Positions 37,337 through 48,750 of a stretch of DNA of 64,000 nt are shown piece by piece. This DNA is from Platycnemis pennipes (taxonomy: Eukaryota > Arthropoda > Insecta > Odonata > Platycnemididae). How positions within the stretch are numbered: the first letter of the stretch is position 1; each line of letters begins with the position of its first letter. Location of the stretch: contig OW121855.1 of assembly GCA_933228895.1 (NCBI GenBank), positions 37,896,698 to 37,960,697 of the forward strand. Reading direction: 5' to 3'. A model generated the notes under the pieces. The model ran no database searches. It worked only from the letters and a program-made list of their open reading frames with translations, and was not told the DNA's origin. A program made the position numbers and the translations under genes.

Positions 37337-37389
37337 GGGTAACTAATCCAAGGACAAATCATTTGTAAATCGGGTTACCCCTTGGATTA
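37337..37389. repeat. Interleaved inverted repeats (pseudoknot topology)
   Basis: GGGTAAC (37337-37343) pairs with GTTACCC (37374-37380), and TAATCCAAGG (37344-37353) pairs with CCTTGGATTA (37380-37389), sharing base 37380. The order is A, B, A', B', so both stems can form together only as a pseudoknot. The gap holds a further small palindrome ACAAATCATTTGT. Confidence 0.7.
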
Positions 37390-37499
37390 CAAGTGTAAAA
37401 TCTATTTATCACTTTAAGCTAAATATAGATATCATTTCTGCATCCAATTCTCTACGGGAGAAAATGAAGGATATTTGGGGATCGTGTTTGGAGTGGAGT

Positions 37500-37740
37500 A
37501 TAGTATTGGCTTCCTATCACTAGGGCCTGGATTGGAACCCGGTAGTGGATTTTTCATTAGTACGAGCCCTACACGAATGCTTTGTGAAGGGTACTTCGAG
37601 TGCAATGCTGTATCCGTTGTATGGGACATTGAACCGCGGACCCTTTGGTGACTTTCGTTATGAACCGGCAAATGCCGAGGTTCTATGCGTCCGATGAATT
37701 TCCTGAAACATCCTACCCCTACCCAATTACCCACCTACAT
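37500..37740 (-). mobile_element. Possible SINE-like fragment
   Basis: On the minus strand the phrase GGGTTCCAATCC (complement of about 37528-37539) resembles a Pol III B box with one mismatch. The overlapping minus frame (37432-37734) reads a G-S-N-P-G-P-S-D string, the kind of spurious translation that SINE and tRNA-like DNA gives. I could not place an A box, so this is weak. Confidence 0.25.
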
Positions 37741-37939
37741 TAAATGGCGCAAATTACTCAGTTGCTGGTCACCTACTCCAATTGAAAATACAACATCAAG
37801 GAGAGTTAAAAGAGTATACCGTTAAAGGCCTCTTTTCTGCCCGTCTACGAAGCTATCAGCATTTAAAACTAATCGGATAAACATGTCCGAAATATCGAAT
37901 TTACCGACGTCGACATCAGCCATCATCACCAACCTCCTC
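37741..37939. other. No gene seen
   Basis: Mixed sequence leading into the next GC-rich island; nothing recognisable. Confidence 0.4.
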
Positions 37940-38900
37940 CTCCTCAACCCTCTTTATTGGACGGGGGACATCCATCGTTTACGTATCGGGAGCACCCAGT
38001 CGTTCGCAGGGGAGAGGAGGGATGAGAGAGTGGGGAGACGATGGGTTTAAAAGAGTTCGTGTTGGGGAAGCGGGGTGGAAGCAATAAAGAGAGGGGGAGT
38101 GGAGGGGAAAGGTTAAACGGACGATTGGTACGGGAGGGAAGGGTGGGAAATAGGGATGCTGCAGTGGACCCGATCTCAACTCTCCGCGGGGGACACCAAA
38201 AGTGCCTCACCACCACCAGAGTACATTTTTCCCCATACCCTCACTGCTAAACGATGACCGAACACAATCGGAGAATCGATTTTCCACTTATCAATCGGAG
38301 ACTTGTGCTCAGGCCGAGAGGCGAATTCTCCGCGCAGTGCGTAAAATCCCATTCCACGGCGGAAATCGAGCGGATGGTCCCGAGTCTTCCCTACTTCGCA
38401 CCCAACAACCGAGGTCCCGTCCAACCCACGGCCCCCTCCCAACACTGAAATCCTCCTTGATCCCCCAACATCCCGCGACGTTATACTCACCCGCCCCGAC
38501 GAGACGAAACATTTGCGCTCCGCGGATAAAATGCGTAGGAGGGAAACGATTCCGAGTTGCAACCATTCTACCCCTTATCACTTTTCCCTACCTTCCCAAC
38601 GGGCGCTACCGCCAACCTACATAAGGGTCACGTTGGCGCTCGCGGGCAGGCAACGGCTGAAGAAAAATCCATCCCTTGCGGCACCGTCATTATATTTCTC
38701 CCGCTCCGGGAATATGCTCGGCTCATTTTTTTTAATTGAACGGGCGTCTCATTACGGGAGTCCACAGAACCGTGACGAGTCGATAGGTATATTTCCATCG
38801 GCCACGGATACCGTGGCGCGCGCGCCAGCGGTAAATAGACATATTTTCGACGGCTTTGATGAATTAGCCCGGGGAATTGTGAGTGATGTACGTGACTTTT
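37940..38900. other. GC/CpG-rich island with overlapping spurious frames
   Basis: GA-rich on the plus strand at 38000-38160, then CpG-rich to 38880, including GCGCGCGC near 38817. Frames of 128 (38176-38562 minus), 140 (38202-38624 plus) and 132 codons (38513-38911 plus) overlap and disagree. No domain or signal is seen. This is one of the larger islands and a reasonable candidate for a promoter or enhancer. Confidence 0.45.
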
Positions 38901-40671
38901 CGTCCAGCTAATTTTGCCCATAATTCACATGTTATATTCAGCCATACGCTGCGGAATATTTTTGATAATTACCTTGGAATCATAACAAGCTTCAAGAGAT
39001 GAAATGAGCGAGACGGAGTGACTAGCGCGACTTCCAAGCGCAAGGATATAGAGTCAAGCCATGTCTTCACCAACGATACTCACGGGAGAATGAAGCAGAG
39101 GTATATAAATTCGGCTCACATGAGAAGAATTTTCCTATTACATCCGGCAATACTTTAGACTGAAGATCACAAGGTCCTTAGAATCCTTAGAATCCAAGAA
39201 CATACTACTGTCATTCATTTTCTCTAAATGAATATGTAACGAGATACATATCTTTCTCAATTTTGGCAATTTATAATTAATTCCTTTATTTTAATATTCA
39301 TTAAATGTTCCCATTGTAAAATATAGATGCAATATCGTTACGGAAAACCGACGAAAAAGAGTAATTACTAATTACCTGTCAACAGCCTTAAAAACAACGT
39401 AAATAATGAGTATTGTCAATGATATTTAGGTCTATTAAGAATCAAAGATTTTAGTGAGATATCTTTAATCACTGACCAGTCAAGGACAAACAATAATACT
39501 TGAACTGAATTTAAAAACTTTTATACTTACTTCAGGCCGGTGAAATTCATTGCAATACCTACAAAATCATCAGCATAACGCAACACAGTTCAGTCGAGGA
39601 CATTTCTAAATATAAAGACTTTGATATCTTGGAAAGTAAAGGACATTTGCACTGCCACCACAGTGAAGAAAAGAACATTGCTAGAAAGAAGTGAAAATCC
39701 GTAAGAGCCGATGAAGAAACTGGGTATGCAGAAAAGGGATGGAGTGCTGTTGAATTGCTCATAAACGCCATTACTCTCTAACGCGGAGGAATCAGGGAGG
39801 GATACCTTAGAGAAGTTTGATTTAGGTTTCATAGATGAGAGTATATTAAACAAGATGAGTGAAGAACCAATTACCAGTTATCAACACTTCCTTTGGGTTG
39901 AAATCATTATTAAATGCACCGCAGAGGAGCTAAATTGTGAGGGTAAGATATATAGAGAGTGGGAAAGAGTACTTTCTTTTTTGGTTGATCTGTAATTGGG
40001 ATTCTTATAACTGAACATAAATGTAAAGAGATATATCAAAGAGAACGTATATGTCAAATGGCTTCGGGACTTGGAATCTAGTGATTAAGGTAGAGAATAT
40101 ATATCGGGAGGGTTTTAAGATGAGAGTGCTAGGTTGGAAGAAGAAGTTAGGATGAAGAAAAAAATGAAAGATGGGAGTGATTATGAATGGCATGGAATGG
40201 TGGGAAGATAGGAAGACGATAAAAGCATTCTGGATGTATTTAAGAGGACAGAATTATGCTTCATAGATGGAGAAATTATAGGGCAGACCCGTAGAACAAA
40301 AGATACGAAGTGGAGTACGAGTATTTCCTTAATCATTCCCCAACTGATAGAATTATTATCATTAGCGATTTAGGAGGTTTTCAATGAACACTTAATTATT
40401 GTCACGACCTCTATTTTTTATATAGTACTATTTTTTACACAATTCTTTAGATCCGCACACTTCCTGTCGCTTATGATCTTATCCAAACTGTTTATTCTTC
40501 CTTTACATCCACCCTCTTTCCAGCATCCTCCAGAATTAAATTTTAAAGCCACATATTCGTGAAAAGACAAAATAGCAAAAAGAAGAAAATCAATTGATAC
40601 TTCCACTTGTTTACTCACAAGAAACGACCGGGTTCAGGTACATACATCCAAGGTTTGTCCGAATAGTTCAC
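38901..40671. other. No gene seen; AT-rich
   Basis: Longest frame 87 codons (39590-39853, minus). The phrase TCCTTAGAA is tandemly repeated at 39176-39194. A TATATAAA sits at 39102-39109 just downstream of the GC island, with no further promoter signal. Confidence 0.45.
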
Positions 40672-40706
40672 CTGAAGATGCCGTAACGGCCAAAACCGGT
40701 CATTTT
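40672..40706 (+). ncRNA. Second hammerhead-like motif
   Basis: CTGAAGA (40672-40678) fits the CUGANGA core. GCCG (40680-40683) and CGGC (40687-40690) form a 4-bp stem II around TAA. CAAAACCGGTC follows where GAAA plus the short self-complementary stem III (ACCGGT) plus the cleavage-site C are expected. The first G of GAAA reads C and stem I pairing is poor, so this copy is probably inactive. The shared order with 14761 argues for one repeat family, most likely Penelope-like. Confidence 0.4.
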
Positions 40707-41820
40707 CCGTGATTAAGGGAGAGGAAGTCACTAATTAATTCCATAATCATTAACTATCTTTCTCTCCATCGAATCCTTCAAAACAGCACTACAACTTATT
40801 TCAACTATTCCCTTTAGCTTCTACGCATTTTCTCAACCAGCCTTTCTTTCGCTACCATCTCTAGCCCTTTCTCGTTCATCTTCCTTACCATCTTCCACCC
40901 CGCCCCCTTCCACTCTTCATAATTCTCCGTTTTCACACACAAAAAACCCTCCCTCATATGATTCAAAACACCCTCATATTTTTTTTACTATTCCCTTCAA
41001 ACTCTCTACTACCGCCTAATATAATAGGTACCGTATTTTCAGCATAACAGACTTTCTCATTCTCCTACAGTTAAATAAAAAAGAAAAGCGTGTAGTAGAG
41101 TAACTAGAGCAACCGCGAAGGCGGTCGTGGTAAGCGCATCACGGGCTTAACAATTGCTCAATAACAACAAGATCACAACGGTTACCGGCGCTCCGATGTA
41201 CGCAGCGGCGCTCGCAATAAGCGCGCTCTCTCGTCCGAATAGAGATGGGGAAATTCACGGAACTCGGCTCAAAGTTTACCAAAGGCGCATCCGGCTAAAA
41301 CTCCCGAAAATACGCCTTGATTGATTGCAAATGAGTAAGCGTGGAGATGGGCGCTGAGATCCAGGCTCGCAGGGATCGGAAATAACGTTCTGCCCATCAG
41401 GATTCCCCGGCATATCTAGATAAGTCCCCACGCGACAGCATTTGCCATAAATCTTAATTTGACCAGATTCAACAGTGCACTCCCCTTAATTTCATGAGGA
41501 ACATCCTCCGGTAAGGTTTTCGTTGAAGACGGCAAAAGATATCCAAAGAATAATTGAGAACCCGTGGTTAGCTGAAGACGACAAAAGAGATGAAAGACAT
41601 CAAGAGTCTGTCAATTAATGCAAATTTATGAGGGATATTAAGTCAATTCCATTTCGATACAGATTTATGAAATGCCACAAAAAAATCAAAACCGACTCAA
41701 TTCAGGAAAGCTCAAAGGACCAACTCCTCCCGATTGAATATTTTGATTTTCTTCTTTCATTTCCTCGTCTCCTGCACTTAAGTTATCTAGATAATGAGCC
41801 ACATAGCACTTTTCACGATT
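40707..41820. other. No gene supported; short CpG-rich patch at 41100-41280
   Basis: 40740-41010 is strongly pyrimidine-rich with few frames. 41100-41280 is CpG-rich (GGCGCTCGC, AGCGCGCTC). Neither holds a recognisable gene. Confidence 0.4.
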
Positions 41821-42220
41821 GCCACCCTTTGTTTCTTCGCTTATCTGATGCGAAATATTTACACCGCCATGTATGAGAGCCAAACTTACTGTAAATCACT
41901 CCAGAGGCGTCGAAAGTGGGGGGGGGGGGGGGGGAAGGGGGCCATTCGCCCCCCCCCCCCCAAATTTACCCCGGGCCCTTGAGAAATGAGTCTTCATTAA
42001 TAAAAATTAAATTTCAATTGTTTCCAGCTTGTCTTTTCCCTTCTGAAACATATTCTACCTCCTTTATATGCACTTTTAGCGGAATTCTAGTCTCTACCCC
42101 CTCCTATCCGCAAAAAAATGGGGGTCCTTTTCATTGGAGCCGGGCCCTTTTCAAGTTTGGCCCCTACCAGCGAAAATAGTTCCGACGCCCCTGAATCACT
42201 CTCTTAAAACTATGCTCCCA
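41821..42220 (+). repeat. Duplicated sequence, copy A (interrupted by a MITE)
   Basis: 41821-41901 plus 42202-42220 match 42810-42910: both contain TTTCTTCGCTTATCTGATGC, then GAAATATTTACACCGCCATG, then a CACTCTCTT(A/C)AAACTATG phrase. Copy A is split by the element at 41902-42193. Offset between copies is about 990 bp if measured from their starts. Confidence 0.85.
41902..42193. mobile_element. 292-bp hAT-type MITE
   Basis: The left end is CAGAGGCGTCGAAAG and the reverse complement of the right end is CAGGGGCGTCGGAAC, a 15-bp terminal inverted repeat with three mismatches. It is flanked by an exact 8-bp duplication AATCACTC (41894-41901 and 42194-42201), as the hAT superfamily makes. Inside the left end a G17-like run is followed by a C14-like run (about 41919-41964), which can fold on itself. 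No transposase. The sister sequence at 42810-42910 carries the uninterrupted site AGTCACTC (42883-42890), confirming the insertion. Confidence 0.9.
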
Positions 42221-42253
42221 CTTAAAGAAGTCTTTCAGTAAATCTAGGTCAGG

Positions 42254-42337
42254 TGATCGTTTTGTCCCACCGGAGCTGTTGTGATCGTTTTGTCCTACCA
42301 GAGCTGTTGTGATCGTTTTGTCCCTCCAGAGCTGTTA
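42254..42337 (+). repeat. 28-bp tandem repeat, three copies
   Basis: Unit TGATCGTTTTGTCC(C/T)ACC(G/A)GAGCTGTTG at 42254-42281, 42282-42309 and 42310-42337, with one to three differences. As 28 is not a multiple of 3, the expansion would shift any reading frame; it lies directly upstream of the Gypsy-like remnant and its last unit is in frame with it. Confidence 0.9.
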
Positions 42338-42538
42338 CCAACTGTTGATGAAAGTGAAACTATTGAGAAAATTAATGATAGAGTTTTGTGTAACAACCCA
42401 GTTGAAAATGTAATCATGAATACGGTTGAAAATCCTTGTAAAAAGGAGTTGACTCCAAGGACTCAACCCAACTGTGGTACAGTCAATCCCACGGTCACTA
42501 CGTACGGCAGAATTGTAAAGAAATCTGTAAGATTTTAA
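42338..42538 (+). pseudogene. Gypsy-like (Ty3) pol C-terminus remnant
   Basis: The open frame runs from 42281 and stops at 42536-42538. Its last residues, T-T-Y-G-R-I-V-K-K-S-V-R-F, match the R-x-G-R-x-V-K-x-P-x-R-F/Y motif that ends the integrase-derived part of many arthropod Ty3/Gypsy polyproteins. The preceding ~60 residues are acidic and proline-poor linker with no catalytic D,D-E triad. Only the tail survives; no LTR could be placed, and the 28-bp repeat interrupts the frame upstream. The assignment rests on one short motif. Confidence 0.45.
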
Positions 42539-42809
42539 TGTACATTTTGTATCAATTTCACCTGTAAAATTCTGGTGTTCATATTGTATCAATCTCAAAG
42601 GGTAGGTGTTTCATGTTTCATGAGTCTGACTAGCAACCTACTGTTTGTTTATATGAGAGAAGTTTATGGATGTGTTAAATAAGATAGTTATCAAGCTGGA
42701 TTAAAGAGTGCAATTCTGACACTGAATAAAGTATTTAATTTTAGATTACTCAAGATGAATCCATCCACATTAAGACAAAAAGAATGGCAAAACAGCCAAC
42801 CTCCTCTTT

Positions 42810-42910
42810 GCCAACCTATATTTCTTCGCTTATCTGATGCGAAATATTTACACCGCCATGTATGAAAGCCACATTCATTGTCAGTCACTCTCTTCAAACT
42901 ATGTTCCTAC
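42810..42910 (+). repeat. Duplicated sequence, copy B (empty site)
   Basis: Matches copy A (41821-42220) without the 292-bp element. It differs from A at about a dozen positions, so the duplication is not very recent. The target octamer is present once. Confidence 0.85.
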
Positions 42911-43838
42911 CCTATTCTTCTAATCAATTAGATTACAAAGAGAATAGAATTGTGCATGAAATCATTACCATAAGCAACTTTAGACGTAAACGCTAGAAGG
43001 ATAAGGAGTGAAGAGGACAACCTCAATGGTTCGCGACCCGTATTACCGATACTCAACCAATGCAGAATGCAGGTGGGTTTCAGATGCACCAGAAACACAC
43101 TAAAAACATTGCAAATTATCCATGACAGTTTTCATCCAGAATATTTCTTTACTCACAATCTTCTTCACAAGACTACCCATTAAGTCTCTTCTCCAGCTAT
43201 CAATGGCTCATTAAATTACCTCGTTATACGTAGCAAAACTCAATATTTCCTCTAGCCGTTTGTCCTGGCTTTTGCGAATTTCTTCGAAGAATTTTATTTC
43301 TTCCTCCACTCTCGTTAGTGTATCATTCTTATATTCTCTTTTTAATTAACGCCCAAAGTTTTCTTCACCAGGAGCATCAAGATATCACCAGGAGCATCAA
43401 GTAATCTTAGGCTTTTACATACCTCGTATATCTATCTTAAGATTTATGTCTTTTCTACAAGCATTCATATTTTTCCCATTTTGCAAGTTCATCCCCCTAG
43501 GCAAACGTATCTTGAAATATAATTTGACGTCTTCATGAGACTATTCGTGAAATACCTCACCTCCAAAGCATGTTAAGGCGTGGGTATCTTAACTCCTTTT
43601 ATTGAGAATATCACATATTTATAAATAACCGAGATCTTATTTACTCCCAAATTTAACATCGTGCTCCTCCACCACCTTCATTTACACATATTGTGATTAT
43701 CATTTAAAAAGTGCAGATAATTATGGCAAAGGAAAATAAAACACATCTACGTAAATAATCAGAAAAATACTTAAAAATTAAATCAGTTAGTTTTCCAGTC
43801 AGTGCCAGGCAGGCTATAGTGACAAATAAATTAATGTC
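42911..43838. other. No gene seen
   Basis: AT-rich. A 20-bp unit, TCACCAGGAGCATCAAGATA, is present nearly twice in tandem at 43368-43402. Confidence 0.5.
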
Positions 43839-43842
43839 TTAA

Positions 43843-44096
43843 GACCGCTTTACACATTAAAATTTTTGTACAAACGCTTGTATAAGGAAATTGTACCGCG
43901 TAAAGCGCCAAATTGTGTGAGAGCTCGTGCGAATGTCTGATTGACTGTTTGGAAAATAGAACCTATTCTATTTCCATTCAGACAAGCACAAAATTTCGTT
44001 CAGTTTATACAAGAAATTGTATAAACTGAATTTATACAATGAAAAATACAGTTTGTACAAGAAATTGTACAAAGCTTTTGTCGTGTAAAGCGGCCT
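43843..44096. mobile_element. 254-bp MITE flanked by TTAA
   Basis: TTAA occurs at both edges (43839-43842, 44097-44100). Ends are GACCGCTTTACACATTAAAA on the left and, reverse-complemented, AGGCCGCTTTACACGACAAA on the right, then TTTGTACAA in both. Inside are two perfect hairpins with GAAA loops: CAGTTTATACAA/TTGTATAAACTG and TTTGTACAA/TTGTACAAA. A TTAA duplication is the piggyBac signature; the terminal sequence itself is not one I can tie to piggyBac, so family is tentative. No coding capacity. Confidence 0.75.
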
Positions 44097-44100
44097 TTAA

Positions 44101-46360
44101 CCATAAGATATTCCTTTCCTCCTCTTTACAAGGGAAATAAACTAGATGCGCTGGATGAGACTCACTGACGGCCAGAAATACCTTCTTTTGCAGGCAGAAT
44201 ATTGGCATGAAAAGAGATAATAAATCCCGATAGATTCACAAATGCCGGATCATTTTATGAAATAGTCTACTGGCGACAAAAACGAAATATTTGCGACCAC
44301 ATCCACGTTTCATAGGAAGATTATTGTAATCAAATATGTTTGTTAAATGCACACATATAAAAATGCGAATTGATTATTTCAATGGATACTTATTTGCGTC
44401 ACAGCTAAATGCGATGCGTCATATATTCACCATTCTTTGCTGTCAGATCTAAATACCTTAATGTTATGGAAGCAGTGAACTTTTTACTGTAAATGCTGCC
44501 AAGTTAATATTATTTAAGCCTTTCTCCGTCAATGAAGTCAAATACCTATCATAAACAAACCACATTCGAGAAAGCCAAATGAAGCCATTCGCTAATCTTA
44601 AGATTTACTGGATGTGGGCTTGTAATTAAAATCGGTCCACTGTGTAGCTGATGCTTCAATCGATTCTCGAAAGGACATACGCCCTTTCACTTTTCGTAGC
44701 AAAAACCCATAACCTTTTTTAATTTTATCATCGCACAACATCTGACTTTGCTATAGGGACTGAATTTTTATTCACCGCATACCACATTGGAGTTCACGCA
44801 TCAATAAATAGAAGACGAGCTAGAAATTCAGGCAAATAGAGATGAGAAATCAGTCCCTTGCTAAGTGATACCATAAAGTACGTTTTTGCTCCTAATCGAA
44901 ACAAGGAATTTAAAAATTCTGTCATAACTTCAATCCTTCCTACCTTTACCATTCTACATTTCACGTTCTCCGGTAATCACTAGCATTTCCGATGCAGTGA
45001 AAAGAAAATTAATAAATGAAATCAAAATGAATTCTACAGGATAAGAGTTTACAGGAGTTAATGCGAAACCTTTCATTGCATGGGGAATGCTCGAACAATG
45101 AGCACATCTTAAGTCACTCAATGTGCGGTAGAGAACGGAATTTCGTCCGAATAAATGGAGGTATGTAGCATAATAAAAGAAAATTGTTACCTTTTATCAT
45201 TTTGTATTTGTACGTAGCCTATACGAAGATATTTGAAGCTATATTACTAATTATCACTGCTGAAGGTGGTAATCCCCATAATTTAATGAACACACATTTC
45301 AACATTTAAAGTTGATGTTGAAACATCAATAGATTCTCATGAAAACATCAATGAGAGTGAGTTTTCGTGACTACGCATAATATTGTATGGGGTTTAACCA
45401 AGAGGATTGTAATCAGATTCCTTTACAAAGAAGACACTAAACTTGTAGTTAGGTAGTCACTATATAGAGGCTTCTGGTTATAATGTACTGGAGGCGGCAT
45501 TTTACAGCTTAATTGAGAAGCAAGATTGGCCTTCTTTATATACATACATGCATTGGGGCAAACGGGCTTGCTACTCGCGATACTCATGGATAAAGTGGTT
45601 TTTGCATAGGTACTGTAAAGTTGTAATTAGGGAGATGAATAAGAGAATGCATTTCTAAAATTCGTCTAATAAACTGGTAATAGGACAAACGACCGCCAAA
45701 ATACGCAGTGTCAATAGGTTATTATCGAACCAGTTTTAAGGATTAGCATTAACTCTCAGCGGAATATAATATATTCATACCTCCGCTTAATACCCTTACG
45801 AAGATTAAATGACGTGTACTGCGATGGAAATTAAGTACTTGTATTATTTCATTGTTTTTTATGTTTTAATACACATGTCTCCATGAGAGGAATAGAAAAC
45901 GCAGTATTTTGTGCCGAAGAGGTGGGGCTTATTCCTTCCCAAGCACCCTCATTCTGACTTCATTACCACTTGTAAGGTAACATGCGTATGCCACTTCCAG
46001 GTAACCTCCTTGGGCTCAATACCTAAAGTGATGAAAACTTATCTAAATTATATTACGTCTCTTTAGCGGCAATTAAAAAGCTATATCAACGGCAATAATT
46101 TCCAAATCTAAGGAAAGTTCCAGACATGTTGCGAAGATAAACGCACTTGGTGGCGACTTTTAACTAAGATCAAAACAGGGTGCTTATAAATAGAGCAGAA
46201 ATGATGTACACAAAAGAAAGGAAATACGGTCATCGGACGTATAACCTCGAACAGGGACCCACAAACCTTCACCACCTCTGTCACTTCATCTAAGGAACGG
46301 GGATTATAATTTTTAAAAGCCTTGCAGGACTATTTGAATGACTAAAAATTTAAGAATCAT
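44101..46360. other. No gene seen; AT-rich
   Basis: No frame of 60 codons or more appears in this 2.2 kb on either strand. Confidence 0.6.
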
Positions 46361-47100
46361 CACATTTCATGCAACACGACGAAACCGCTCAGCAGCAACA
46401 CAATTTTCTGACAAGGAAGAACTCATTCTCTTTGCGATTCCAATGTCATCTGCGCAAAAGAAGATGGGCAGTGGAAAATGCACGATACACGATGACGATT
46501 CTTTCGCTCGCAAGGTCACTGTCGTCTGACTCGCTCTCCTGCCCAGAGCTATTCCCATTCCCGATCCACCTCTCGTCCTCGTCTGCTCTGCGGAGCGAGC
46601 CATACGGGAACTCGCGGATGGGAGGGAGGGACGAAATTGAAGTTTGACGCCACCCGCATTGGCGTGAGACGCCATCTGACGACGATCTCGCAAAAATAGC
46701 GGAACTAATGCCTTCGCTCACAGCAGGACGGAACACACTGCCCGCTACTCTCTTTCTCTCTCTCTTTTCAAACCAGCAACCGTTATCCTCGTACCCTGCA
46801 CAGAGGCAATTTCTTTTTGAGCAGAAACTTTGCAAAGAACTCCGAATGAAACCGAGGGGAGGGAAAACATATATCTCTCCAACGCTGAGACTTTTGTTTT
46901 AATCCTACCACCAAAAAACCCGAGTCCAAACTGAAAAAAACTGCCGCCTAGAAACCCTTATGGACTTCTCCTACCCATTGTTTCCTCTCACCATGGAAAC
47001 CTTACGACCTCCCAGAGGTTCTCGAAATAACTGCCCGGAATTCCGTCTCCCTTTATAACGGAGGAATTGTTTTTACGCCGGTCGACTGCGACCCACCACG
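46361..47100. other. GC/CpG-rich island
   Basis: CpG-rich at 46500-46700 (CTCGTCCTCGTCTGC, CGCGGATGGG). Frames of 108 and 129 codons (46367-46693 and 46446-46835, minus) and 92 codons (46369-46647, plus) overlap and are arginine/serine rich without motifs. Confidence 0.4.
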
Positions 47101-48750
47101 TTTGGACAAATCTCCACCCTTTTTCTTTCAACGATACTTCCTCACTCCGCTTGCCGCTCCTTATTTGGTTGGATCTGACCTTATTATGGATGGATCCTCG
47201 CCTATAAAACGTAGGAGGAGAAGCTTTGAGAATTTACCCGAGAGGAAAAAGAGTCCCCCCCCAACCTGGAAATATTTGACCGAGGACACTGAAAAGCATA
47301 GGCCACTGTACTGTCGATGAGGGAGTTAAAAATATCTACACAAAAGTCAATTACGATAAAACCTGCCTTATTCCGATGCATGCATCATCGTCGCGTCGAC
47401 AGCGCGAAGAGCCCAGCAAACGACAGCGTCAACAGCCCATGCATACATTCCTAATCCATTTACGAAACGTTTTCATTCGTCGGCGCATGAATCATTCATG
47501 GCGAGAGCAAAAGTTGTATATGAATAAAAGAACATCCGTGGCATGCTAAAAATGTTTATTTGTAACACTGTCACAAAAGAATATTCATTTTCAGGATATT
47601 ACATGCAAAAGAGGTCGGAGAAGAAATAAACGAGGCCTGTAATTATCAAACCTAATGACACGGAACCAAAACTTTAGTGAAAAAATGCGTCCACTCTACA
47701 TGTTCGAATTTTTCGCACTTACTAAATGTTTCGACAGAAATAAATATTTGGTTCCAAGACTATGCATGCTTGTAGGAAAAAAATATGCAGGTATTCAACA
47801 ACCTGTTTCCTTTATTTAAACTGAAAAGTTTTCACAGGAGAAACGAGGAGACTATTTCCATTATATTCATAAAATGAGTCCTAAACATAGTTATAAAACA
47901 ATCGATAATTTATATTAATCATCTTTTGGGGAAGAGGCAGTGTTCTGTATGCAAACGGATTGCATTTTATTTAAAGACATCCCAAGGATTCCCTATCAGA
48001 TTACATTTAGGTTGTTACAGATTAGAGCACCTTGCATTAAGATCATCAATGCAAGAAGCTATCTGGTTACCATTCTATGCTGGATTGTGGTTTTTGCGCT
48101 GATTCGGGCAAGACTATTCCAGAGGAGGCTGAGAATTTATTAAGTGTATTTATTGAGAGCAGTCATCAATGGGTAGAATACATGTTTATTTGATATTTAT
48201 GGTGAAAAACATCAATTGAGAGTTCTACACTCTGGAAAGAAAACAAATCTCTGTGAAGTGTTCGACTCCTCGGCATAGGTGGAGAGCGTAGATTTAAAAT
48301 TTACATCCCTATACGTCCATTTCAGACATCAAAGTAAATGTAACAAATATATCGTCCACAGAAAAGTTAACAGGTCGCGGATACCTTCTTAAAACTTCTT
48401 CAGAAGCACCTTCAATACGTATTCTTAAATAATCGGCTTCATAAGAATCCGAAACTATTGTTGAATACTGAAAATTTACTCACTTATCACTTTTCCATCT
48501 GACGATTGGAGATACATTATCCTGAATAAATCCTATCACGCCAATACAAGTAATCTTGGTTTTCCTCCATTTGTTACCAGAGAATCACTTGCCAGGAAAT
48601 AAATCAGTGTCCATCGAATTTCTGGCGAAAAAAGCGAGATACTCTGGAAAATGGTAAATACAACGTTATTAATCTCGAATATTACGCTGAAAAAGTATAT
48701 AACAGAGAGAAAAGATACCGCCTATCATACAATTTTTTTGCACTCGGTTG
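47101..48750. other. No gene supported
   Basis: 47102-47320 (72 codons, plus) has a basic K-R-R-R-R stretch but nothing recognisable. CpG-rich again at 47385-47500, then AT-rich. Confidence 0.4.

Noticed and set aside
38202..38911. 140- and 132-codon plus-strand frames
   Set aside because: Overlapping frames in a GC-rich island, with an antisense 128-codon frame over the same bases. No homology recognised.
39102..39140. TATATAAA resembling a TATA box downstream of the 37940-38900 island
   Set aside because: No initiator at the proper distance and no gene downstream; such strings are common in AT-rich DNA.
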